Below are positions 21,054-33,300 of a stretch of DNA of 64,000 nucleotides, one piece after another. Every line of letters begins with the position of its first letter. Positions within the stretch are counted from its first letter, which is position 1. A program made the position numbers and the translations under genes. The notes beneath the pieces are model-generated. The model made no database searches. It saw only the letters and a program-made list of their open reading frames with translations, and was not told where the DNA came from. This DNA comes from Macrosoma leucophasiata (taxonomy: Eukaryota > Arthropoda > Insecta > Lepidoptera > Hedylidae), in the NCBI GenBank assembly GCA_036365455.1, contig JAWQUS010000027.1:14992501-15056500 (forward strand), written 5' to 3'.

Positions 21054-21311
21054 TTATATTAAGGATAAACTTAGTAATAGAGCTGCCAAAATGTTGATTA
21101 GGCATAAGTTAGACGTAAAGGCTATAGGCGTAGCGCCGCTGTGTCCTTTTTTCTTTTTACCCGGCTTTTCATCAGGATCGTCAGCTTCGTTGTAATTGAA
21201 GTAATTGTTGTCTATGTTGTAGAAGACTACGCGGTCACCAATGGGTTGTATCGGTCGGAAATTATGCCTTATCTTGCCATGTACCGAATTGAGCTCCCTG
21301 AATGCTTCGAT
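21054..21311 (-). CDS. carbonic anhydrase last exon: C-terminus and GPI tail
   Basis: 258 nt including the stop. [20 protein letters not shown] and [10 protein letters not shown] are the conserved end of the fold, followed by an acidic and then lysine-rich linker. The final 30 residues change to a small-residue cleavage region (HSGAT) and a hydrophobic stretch that ends at the stop codon, as expected for a GPI signal. Confidence 0.93.
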   Translation of the reverse strand: MEAFRELNSVHGKIRHNFRPIQPIGDRVVFYNIDNNYFNYNEADDPDEKPGKKKKGHSGATPIAFTSNLCLINILAALLLSLSLI

Positions 21312-24300
21312 CTGTGAATAACATTAGGTTACAATTAACAAATATAAAATATGGGTTTAATATATAATAATAATGGCAACCCTTAATACGTCCCACTGCT
21401 GGGCACGAGTCTCTCCCCTTTTTGGGGGGAGGTCTGGAGTTAACTCCACCACGCTGCTCCAATGCGGGTTGGTGGAGATAAGGGTTAGTGGCCAACCCGA
21501 TGGCCAAATCTAGGTTTGATGTCATAGAATTATAACAATTTAGTGTTATGATCACACCGATTTGGGCGAGATTCATTCACACTCCAATGAAGAGTAAAGT
21601 TTTGAATTAAAATGTTGTTTGACTGACGTATCGCAGTCTATGAATCTAACTGTAGAGCTCACCTGAGGAGGAATAATTTTAATAATATTGATAAGAATTT
21701 AATACCTGAGGCATATTATTAATACGCAGTCATCGAAATCGATGAGAACTGTAAGTACTTACCTATTATAGATTAACATACGGACTTGTAGGCTGAGTTT
21801 CAATGCTTATTTTTTAAATTAAATTTTTAAGCGACGAAAAAAACGTAGCTTTTCAAGTCGACGCGTAGGTATATTTTTTATCTAAGGATGATGGCAAACA
21901 AGCCAACTCACATTGATGTTAAGTGATGACTGCGGCCTATAGACATCTATATAAAAACCAGAGGCCAAAATGTAGATGCTTTGCCACCTCTGAGACCTAA
22001 AGTGTCATATCTCTGTGATAGTTATTACGGGGCCATTCATTGCCTCTGCGTCAAAAATACGGGATCCAATTCGATCTACCATTTAATGAATTCTAATGTA
22101 AGAGATCAGATAAAGCCACGTCAGTATGCACATATAAAAGTATTATTAAAAATAAATGAACTCTTACTGGCGGTAGAGTTCCAGTTCGGAGCTGAATCCC
22201 GTCGGGTTCAGCTCGTAATAGCTATCACACATGCAAAACAACTTACGCCTCAGGATTGATAACGCATCTGCATTTTGACCGACCGTTTTTGTTGAGATGT
22301 CTAAAGGCTGTGGTGTGTGTATACCGGTAAACAAGTATGTAGTTCACATGAATGGTAAGTATATACCATCCATGTTATCATCATGCTTGTTTGTTGTCAC
22401 CATCATATCCGGATATGGAATTCTAAAATAGGCGGTTGGACTGTGAAAACTCACAGTCCAACCGAGTAAAGTGACATACCTGATTCGAAGCCAATCTGAT
22501 GGGTTGCTCGAAGTCCAGCCATATGACGACTTCAGAGCATGGTGGAGTGGTCAAGGATCCCCTGTAAGTGAAGTATCGGCGCAGGTCGTAGGGTAGAATG
22601 TTGAGGAAGGAGAAGGGATGGCTCATGATGACGCTGGTCTTCGGGTCGGTGACGTTTGCAAGTGCCGACGTTATTTCGTCGTATGCCGGGTGCTGATGGC
22701 GGTCCAACTGGAATTTACGAAACACCATTAGAATTGAATAATTGTACACGTACCCACTTTGGTGTGGGGACGTGACAACCCACAGTTCACTAGTGCACAC
22801 AGCAGCGTCCTACGATAAAACTGCCAGTGCCATCGCCTATCCACCACTATCCACATGCCAAGCGTTACGACTATGACATATCTTTGTCTTATGACGTACA
22901 ACATTGGTGTGGACATCTTTCGGGAGGCTTTTGTCCAGTAGTGGAGTAGTGGTCTTTCGGCTTAAAATGATGATTGTTGATGACACGTAACTCCACGCTT
23001 GTATTCACGAAGGGGTGAATGCATGCATACATGCAAACACCATGATTCACGAGTCAATTATATTTTGTATAATGCAATGGTAAGCCTATTGATATCACGG
23101 GGCACATTATCCGGAGATTGAACCCGGAACCTCAGCACAGCTAAGGCAGTTATTGTAACGGTAAGGACTCCCGCCCACGTCCGATAATCGGTGACCGATT
23201 TTTTGATCGTACTGATAGCCATAGTGCAACGCCCACGTCCTACAAAAACTCGGTGAAAAATAAAATCAGTGCATCCCGACCGATAATCTGTGAAAAATGA
23301 AACGTTCGGAAATGTATGCGTCAACGCACACTACTCACCGACTCACCGACAGTCGGAATAGTCTAAGAGCCGAACCTAGGTCGACTTTCACCTTTCTGTT
23401 TACCGAATTAACCATTTTTTTTAACAAATTTCATACATGAACAAACATGTCTTGCATGTATTGCCTATAGAATTATGTTCATAAGTATGATAATTTGAAA
23501 TAAAAAAAAAAAAAAATATTATCAAATTTCACCCATTTGTTAACCAATTAAATGTGTTTGAAACTAAAAGTTTAAAATATATAAAATACGTCTGTAAGGT
23601 ATTGCCTAAGTATTTATGTTCATGACTGGCAAGGAGGTGTAAACAGGTAAGTAAATATAAGTGACTGCACCGATCTGTTACCAATAAATCTCAAACACCT
23701 ATTTTCTATGTTTAAAACATTTGGTTTCAAATACATTTGGTTGGTTAAAAAATACAAAAAAAACTTGCTTAAAAGAATTGGGCGTTGAGTCGGTCACAAA
23801 ATTGGACCGATTATCTGTCCTACAAAAAGTTGGATGTGGGCGGGAGCCCTAAGTAGTGGCGAACACGAAAAGAAACTGCGACGACGCTGGCCTGAACACT
23901 ACCATATGCGCTACCATGTAGCGCAGATCTCGATCACTATCACTTCATCACTACATATTATAAAGTAAAGTCCCCGTATTTTTTCTGTCTGTATGTATGT
24001 GCTAATCTCGGGAAAGTTGTGAACGGATTTTGTTGCTGTTTGAAATGTTGGAAAGAGGGTTTTCTGAGGAAGGTTTTTATCTATAACTAGCTGACCCGGC
24101 AAACTTCGTATTGCCTTAGAATGAAATAATGTGTCAAAGGTTTGATAGAGACTAATTGTATGGGAAAATGAAATTGTGATTTTTACTATTTCCCTTCAAT
24201 TTCTTCATATTTTCTTACCTTTTAAACCTTCCCTGAACTTCCAAAAATCATTCAAAACCAAAATTAGCTTTGGCAAATCGGTCCAGCCGTTCTCGAGTTT

Positions 24301-27300
24301 TAGCGAGACTAACGAACAGCAGTTGATTTTTATATATATACTCGTATAAAGAATATAGATTTAATTATCAATATCGATATATCACGGTTTTTGTCAAAGA
24401 AGTCGGGCGCGTCCTAACAATATATTAAATGCTACCCAAGCGAAGCCGGGGCGGGTCGCTAGTAGATGATACCTATAATTTAACTAGGTAGTTTAATACT
24501 TGGAATTCGTCAAAATTTTGGTGTTCTACGAATTCTAGATGCCGTGTTTTCAGGGTAGTATGATTTCAAGATACAACTTTATTAGGATTTCTTTTCTCGT
24601 GATAACGTTGCGGTACCTATATAAATCACCATTAGGTACCTATTGATCCGTTCACTACAATTGCCAAGTATGACAATGAATTCATTATTAGGTAGATACA
24701 TATATAGTTACCTAGGTAAAGACATAATTTCCTAGAAGCTATTGACTAAGCTCGTGACATTATTAACATACCTACTTATCTAGTGTTTTAATAAGTATTG
24801 TGAAGAATTAATATGGCGGTATTAGCTGTTAATTACGGGGATATAATAATTAACTTCAGATGAATTTAAAATTAAATGTTTAAATAAGAGCAGGTATCTA
24901 TTTATACAATTACCTACTAGCTGTCCCAGTGATCTCTGTATCGCCTGAACGACTATAAAATATATTAAAATATTTAAATAGCTATTCCCCGACCTACCGA
25001 ATAAGTATATAAAATAAATAAAAGTAATCAATAATATTTATTAGTATCTAAAATATATCCAGCCGAAGGACTACCTTCACCATAATTAATGTAAGAGCTG
25101 CTACGCGCTGAGACGCCGCGCCGAGTCGTCGAGAGTTAGGTACCTAGTGTAATTTCGATTTTCCGAAAATTCCCTTATGTGTTTGGTTATTTGGAGACTG
25201 ACAAAATTGTAACTGACAAATCGTTAGAGTTTGTAGGAACCTGGGAATACACTACCTACCAGAAATCAACGTCCAGAAACCACTCTGCCACCCTTGCCGA
25301 TTCTGTTATTTTTATTCATATCTAAGCCTCTAGAGTACCAACCAACCTAGAGCAGAAAAATTGTTCGAATTGTTGAGCGACAAACAAAAATTTGGTAGGT
25401 AGGTGTAAATATCATACAATGCCTAAACCTAGGCACCAAAATATAGTGGTAGGTATCTATTTCAGTATTTGCAAATGATGTCATAAAAATAATAACCTCG
25501 TAAAAGAAGGCGAGCACCGTCAGTCCATCGGGATGTTTTACAGCTTCCTTTACGCTCTTGTATTCTTCCTTGTAGAAAACCATGTGCAGTTCCATTGGGA
25601 AACTGGAAATAGAATAATTTTATGATCCACAAAGTAGGTAGGTAATACTTAACGTTGGTATGTAAATAATAATGAAACGAACTACTGATCCGAAGCTCGT
25701 AAGCAGTAGGTATCTATAACATCAAGGAAGTCCAGATATGTATCATTTTCCAGATCCGTAGGAATCGGGAGAGCCGGGTAGGTCGTGCCCGTCCCCGAAT
25801 AGTCTGGCCCAAACCAGAAATTTTATTAAAATTAGGACTGAAATTCGTGCCGTTATCGCTATGCACATGATTCGGTGCCGCCCTGGAAAATATATCTAGA
25901 TATGTCCACGTGCATAAAATATATAATGATCGCCTATTTGGACCCCAATGATACGACACGCGTCCACATAGGCGACCATGATACGCAATGGCGATACTGA
26001 TAAGTACTGACGATATTGATCGGATCGAGCAAGTGATATTTGGATCCACGATGATAACGAATGAGGTACCGACGTAACCACAGTATATAAAAAATATATA
26101 CTCCATTAAATAATTGTGGACGTAACCAACCGGACATTTCTTCAGTTGTACCATAAATTGGTTTAAAGGCACTTTTGGGTGGAAACTATGTGTTCAACCG
26201 ATGATCTACATTAGGATTTTTGCCATTCGATGATGTAAAGATCGTCAGCCACAGCAAGTGGGAGGGAATTTCAGGTTCAGTTAAAGTTTGATAATATTGG
26301 ATTTTTTATTTATCTCTAGAAAGGGACTGCTCTTTTTAGCTCCCATAGGCGACTACGTTATCAAATTACAGAATGATATTAAAGAAAAAATTAAATAAGA
26401 ATATTTCTCTAGTAGGAATCCAATTAACGTTTTCCAGATCGATACTTTTGTAATTCACTTGCATGTTGTACAATATAAAATTCCTACAATAGGTTGTTAT
26501 CAAAGTTACTTAGTAATTTACCTATATTAGTAGTTTAAAGATTCAACAACATCAATACAAATTGCATAGAATCAAAACGACACTAGAAAGTACTTTATGC
26601 TTGCAAATGGAACTAAATTGATATACTACAATGTCATCTGTTAATAACTTTGCAGTTTTGCCTCAATCTTAAGATTTATTTATAGTAGGTAAGTGACCTA
26701 GAAGAGAGTAAGTAAATACTTAGGTATCGATTATAGAGAAATTATCCATAAGTCCATGGCTGCGTATTGCAAATCATTTTCCGATAAATAATAGGTGTTG
26801 AATAGATATGGTTATAGTTAATAGATAAAACGGTACTTAAGTGTTTCCTGCAAGAATTCTAATTTCCGAGATTAATAACGCAACAATATGATATTGGTAG
26901 ATCTATTTGGCATTCTATAGAGTCGGAAATAATTATAAAATTGGTGCAATCTGTGAAATGGCAGCTGGTTGTTTTATAACTGGCAAGAGAAACATATGTG
27001 TAATTTATGTTATTGAAAATACCAAACAAATATAGATAGGCACGTATTGGAATTATTGGTAGTCCAGTTATTTTTGTTGTAAAGGCTACGCTTGTCAAGA
27101 CTTACAATCATCTGATTCTAAATTTCCTACAATACCTACAGTGTTCTACTTGTTTGTGTAGTACCTATGCACTAGTGCATACCAGGCACAAGTAATCTTA
27201 TAAGGGTGTCATTTTTCGTTTTCAGGTATGAAACCTTAAAAAATAGAGGTCTTTTATGTATAAGTATGCGTTGGCACTCCGGGGGTGTAAGTTCTACTTC

Positions 27301-30300
27301 TTATATTGGGCGTACACGACTGGAGCAGGGTTGAGAATACCAGTTAGCTACAAGTAGATTATCTAAAACATAGAGCAACACGGGCCACCGGCCGCGGCGC
27401 CGGACCGGAGGGGAGTAGCCATATGCAGGCTTTCCCCTTTGTCAAAGTACAAGCCCAAATGGGCATATACCTTTCGCCTAGATGTTTAAATGTGTGCGTG
27501 AATTTTTTTCTGTATTTTGTTAAAGTCAAGGTGTGAGTTTCGTAGTAATAGATATTTGTAGTGTGCGTGTGTGTCGCACGCATTTCCTCCCGCGCCCCGG
27601 TGCCCGTGTTGCTCTATGCCTCTGTCAAAGCACAAGCACAAGTGTTCCTATGCTTGTCGCCCAAATGTTTAAATGAGTGCGTGAAATTGTTTATGTATTT
27701 TGATAAAGTCAAGGTGTGCGTTTCGTAATAGGTTGATAATACGATTTTTGTAGTGTGTGTGTATTACACGTATTTCCCCCCGAAAAAAATGACAGACTGT
27801 TTTGTATCAATGCTATGGCTGCTCTCCCCCGGTCCGCGGCCGGTGGCCCGTGTTGCTCTATGATCTAATACGATGCTGCCTTCACTCTCGAGATCCATCA
27901 CTAAAGTTGAACCCTTCATAAAAACATTAAGGTCCCCGGTGTTTGGAAATGTGTCCGATGTATGTGATTCGGGCAGTCTCGGATTGCAATATAGGTAACA
28001 TACTTAACGACATGTATTTGGGACATCGAATCGGGTTTACGAATGAATACACCTATGATAATACAATTCCTCAGACTTGGCACTACAATATTGGGATCCT
28101 AAAAATACACGCCAAAAGAGTTCTTCGGGACTGGCAGCGCATTGGCAAATCCCTTGTTGCCAGTAGTTAAGCGACAGTAGTCATTTATTTCATAATAGAT
28201 TTCATCCATCAGATGACTCGTGTGCTTGTCTGTCAGCTTATTGACAAAGAAAATACACCAATAAGCACTATTGGTGTATTTCGCTTTGAAAAGGATAAAT
28301 ATTATTAAAGTTTACCTCCTATGGTTGATTTTGTCCTCCGAGCCAAGTGTATCGTTGTCGCCCCAGTGGAAGTGCATTTGGCTGAACACGTAGTCTCCTT
28401 CTAGCGGCCCTCCACTTACTCGGGGGTGAGGCTCGTTCTCAACCTCAATCAGCACTGGAAAATATTAATCCATATATAAAAATAAACTACATAACATGTA
28501 TCTGTAAAGGAATGCTGGAAGAGAATGCCATCGTGTCTTCTACGAAAAGGAAGAGTCCTTCAACTACGTTTTTACTAGTGGTAGTGCTCCAGCGAACACA
28601 GCCTGAGAGCGTTGGTAGATACCTCCTTATTACCTAATCCACTAGCTGCTAAAAGATGTTTTTTTAATACACGTCGGTAGTCTATATCACCGAGTAACTG
28701 GAGAGCGCAAGTGGTTCTCAGCCCAGCCTAAATACATTTCTACAAGTGCCTAAGGGGTCTCCCTTAAAAACACTCCCACAGAGGTCTCTCTGTGGGTCCT
28801 ATAGTCGGCTAAGGGCGTTGCGGGGAGACACATAAGACATATGCGATTAGGGACGGTGTATTTTCTTCGCTATAGTCATCGGTTGGTGGCATGTGCCTAA
28901 TCTTTGTTTCATTTTTAAAATAGCAGGAAGTAATTACGAATAAGAGATGATAACCAGGTCGCAGTTAATATGTATAGGAGCAATTTACATTGAAAATGGT
29001 ATTGTGGTAAAATAACTTCCGGCGCTAAATGTGTATACCTACAGCGGCGGCGAATCTATATCTATACAAATAAATAAAATTGGAGTGTCTTTTTGTAATA
29101 TAAAATTAACCGCTTTTTACTAAATGCATATGTATGTATACACGGTACATATACCAAAACAACATTTTTTATCATTTTTGTCTGTCTGTTTGTTCCCGCT
29201 AATCTCGGGAACGGCTGGATCGATTTTGACGGGACTTTCACTGGCAGATAGCTTATGTAATAAGGAGTAACTTAGGCTACTTTTATACTAGCTGCGCCTA
29301 CTAGCTGTTCAGTATATATGTATATATAGATACTGAACGAAGTCGCGGGCACAGCTAGTATGTAATAATACTAGCAGTTAGCGTGCATAACTTTCGTGCA
29401 TTTAAATCATTGATACAGATAGCTACACACTATATTTATAGTGGTTACCTAAATTGATATCACGTCATATTAAAAAAACCAAGTGCGTGTCTGGCCATGC
29501 CCCATGCACAATGCAGGATTCCGTTTCTTCAAGTTAGTATATTTTTCAGCGGTATTATATACCTGCTCATAAGGTCGTAAAGCTTGCTTAGCTGTGATAG
29601 TTTTCTTTAACTCTATTATTATAATACTTACGTGATTTTGTCACACCTTCCAACGCAATCATTTAGTTGGTAGGAAGACACTTAGGTCTGACAAAAATTG
29701 GCACCTCAAAGCGTAGGTAATATTTCACAAACGGATCCTTTTATCGATTATTTTATTAATTGATGTATTTTAAAAGCCTATCCAACTTAAAAAATCGTTT
29801 GTATGATTTTATTTTACCACTTTTTTTAGCAAAGTTAATAAGTATGTACGCATTTCATATTACAGCTTTCTAGTTAGTAATGTTCTCAACTTATTTGCGG
29901 ACAGGCGTACGAACACGGTGAAACTATAACGGTTCCTTGTATGCTACGGAACCCTAAAAATGGAAATATGTCTCCGTGTTTCCCGTCCCAGAGACAAACC
30001 AACTAAGGCGTAAGGGCAGCCACGCATCTGCTTTAAACGTAAGTTTCTTTTGCAAATTCCTATGAGCTCATACACCAACATGGGCCACCGACCGATCGGG
30101 TCCGCCGCAAGCCCGCGATCGGTGGCCCGTGTTGCTCTATGTACCTACCTATTAGCTACTCTGCAGTACAAACTACATTGTTATCTATATATATATAAAA
30201 CAAAGTCGGGTTTGTTACAACACTTATAACTCGAGATCTGCTGGACCAATTTTCATGGTTTTTGATTTGTTGGATTGGTCTCCGCCCCGAATAACAGAAT

Positions 30301-33300
30301 ACATCTTAAAAATAAGAAAAATTGACGAATATTTGAAAAATCTTAGTTTCGGAGCTGTCAATTTTTTTTGTCAAAATCTGTAAGTAATGATTGACATTTA
30401 TGCATGCGTTCATAAACTATATAAAATGTATGAATAAACTTTTACGTGTATTGTTTTTTTTTTTATATTATTGCATCGCTATTACGCATATTGCCAGAGT
30501 CAAGTAAAACGATATCTCATATTCGTAATAAGCAGCGTAAAAGTCAGAGTCAGTCAGTCAATTTATCAGTCCGTCAGTCAGTCACAGTCAGTAATTCGAG
30601 TAAAGCGATGGCTACTTTACCAGAACATTTACACTGAAGTTTTGGAGGCAACACAAAAGGACGTGTTTTCGCACTATTATTCTATTTCACTATACACGGG
30701 CACTACAATAAGCCTATATCAAACAGAATGCCACCAACTCCATTTAATATAACTCAAAAATACACCAAGAAAATGAAATAAAATAAGAGCACCACACGCC
30801 TCTTTCAAGGTTCCCGCCAGAACTTATATTGTTGTGTTCGGGGTGAGGCTCATCGCAGGGCTTCATTAGAAATAGGACATTGCAACAGTGTCCTGGCAGA
30901 TCCTACGACGATGACGATTTTAAATGAAGAATGTAATTCATGTGAACGTATAGAGCGTCATGGTCTTTGGCCAAGCTCTTTAAACGGAGAATAAAAAAAA
31001 ATATATTGTTTTTTTTTTCAAAAGATTGAAAAGTATTACGCGTGCGTTCAGAAATGTGTAATGAATACTTATCATTTCAATAAATGCGCATTTGAAACTA
31101 TTCTCTATCTTCTATCTTTTTTAGGCTTCCGTAACTAAAAGGTAAAAACGGACCCTATTACTAATCCTCCGCTGTCTGTCTGTCTGTCCGTTCGTCCGTC
31201 TGTCTGTCACCAGGCTGTATCTCATATACAGTGATAGGTAGCTAGAAAGCTACAATTTTTACAAATTATGTATTTCTGCTACTGCTATAACGACAAAATT
31301 AAGTACAAAAAGTACAAATATTAAGGGGTTCAGGGGGGCATACAATAAACGTGTATTTTTTTTTTCATGTATTTTTTGCTCGATAATAATAATGGTAGCA
31401 AGTAGACGCCTCAAATTTTCACAGAATTTTTAGGTATTTGGTGGAGTTAGTGGGTGTTGGTGGCATTGGTGGTGTTGGTAGTGGTGGTGGTGGTAATGGT
31501 GGTGGCGTTGGTGGCGTTAGTTGCGTTAGTGGCGTTAGTGACTTTGGTGTCATTGGTGTCGTTGGTGGCGTAGGTATTGTTGGTGACTCTGGTGGAGGTG
31601 TTGATGGCGATGGTGGTGGTGGTGATGGTTTTTAGTCGCGATGGAGGCATTAGTGGCGTTCGTGACATTGGTGGTATTGTTGGTAGTTTTGGAGGAATTG
31701 GTTGTGGTGGTAGTGGTGGTGGTTTTGGTGACATTGGTGGCATAAGTGTTTGGTGATGATGGTGTTGGTGGTGGCGTTGATAGCGTTAGTGACGTTTGCG
31801 GTGGTGGCGGTGGTGGAGGTGGTAGCGGTGACAGTGGTGGTGGTGATGGTGGTGGTAGAGTTGATGACATTAGTGGTTAAAAATGCACAATGTTTATATT
31901 CAATTTTTAACATCCGCCATTATGGACCTAAGCACAGACATTATATGTAATTTTTTCGGCCACAGATCTACGGTAGACTCGATCGAAACCTTTTTACAAT
32001 TAAAGATCGTAAAAAAAATATTATTCTGAGTCGAGAACATGTATCCGCAAAATTCGTATCTTTTGATAATTCGTGAATTAAAAACAATAATTTTAAAAAT
32101 TCAAATGTCAATTGCCCGCTATTATTACGTACACTTTTTCTTTTGATGTATTACCGAAACTGAACAGGCCATGCAATTTTCAAAAATCAATTGCGTTTCG
32201 CTAAAACTGTAGTGTATTTTTTAATCTTTACTTTAAAGCGATACGAAGTTCGCCGGGCCAGCTAGTTCTTAATAATCTAGATCATAAATATTAACTTAGT
32301 TGCTATGTTCGATCAATTAAATTCTGATCTTTAAAAGCTATTGTAAGCTTTTCAATTGAGTAGGTAAGTAGGTACCCACCTACCTACCTATTCGTCATGC
32401 ATTTATTACACATTCAAATTAGTAGCGCTTTTGATATGGGATTTCCATTTGATTTACAGTGAATAATTGTCGGATTATCTACGTAATAGTTGATTAACCT
32501 TGCATAGTAAGCTTGCCATAACTACATAATAATATATTATAGGAAATGTCGAACACTGATAAGTAATTGACGATATTTACCCGTATGACCATTGTTGGTG
32601 ACGTGTACGTCATCAATGGAGTCATCGAAGCCGACGAAGACGATGTCGGGGAGCGCGACTTGTTTCACTCGGAGCACATTGATGTTGATGGGGCTCTGGT
32701 GCTTCCCGGCGCACTCGCGGTACCGCTCACCCCAGTGGGTCGGCCCTGGAACAAAATCGCCCCTGTATTTCGCAGTAATGGTAGAGGTACAATTAAGGAA
32801 CTCTTCGCTTATCCAATAATACCGTTATGTATCGCCTCGTAATAACTATCACAGAGACATAACAACTTAGGTCTCAGGGGTGGCATTTTGATCTCCGGTT
32901 TTTGTGTAGATGTCTATACCATGCTTGTTTGCCACCTTGGTTACATAAAAAAAATCTAATTCAACCAACATTTTCTTTATACAAGTTTAGGCTTAATAGT
33001 ATGTATGTATGTATGTATCTTCACGCCAAGTCCCTAACGGGGTAAGCAGAGAGTGTAGAGCGCCAGACATCCCGGTTCTGACAAACCTCTCGTGCCTCGT
33101 CTACCTTCATCATTCTCTTCATACATGCACGCCGATTCCTAAGACTTTTGACCCCACCATCAGACAGAACTCGACCTATTTGGTCATGGTAGGTCAGCCT
33201 TGGTCTTCCTGGGCCTCTGCAACCATCCACATTCGCTTAATAGTAATTTGCCTAAACTAGTCTAAAGGCTGAATTCGCGTTAATCCAATCTTTTATCATT

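Larger units (their letters stand above)
30184..32265 (+). mobile_element. large nonautonomous Helitron, copy 1
   Basis: It starts TCTATATATATATAAAACAA after A (30183) and ends CTAG (32262-32265) before T, with GCGATACGAAGTTCGCCGGG near the end. In order it holds a 5' segment, retroposon S (about 30447-30830), a unique segment (30836-31080), a CTGTCTGTCTGTC-type stretch (31170-31210), a GGT-rich triplet block (31438-31868) and a 3' segment. There is no Rep/helicase ORF. The copy at 43042-45097 is nearly the same in reverse orientation; that at 34759-36705 shares the 3' half. Confidence 0.85.

Noticed and set aside
31170..31215. CRISPR-like repeat of CTGTCTGTC
   Set aside because: A simple sequence repeat in a eukaryotic Helitron; no spacers.
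31438..31950. Gly-, Pro- or Thr-rich protein genes on both strands
   Set aside because: The frames come from a GGT/ACC triplet repeat inside Helitrons; the same happens in the other copies in other frames.
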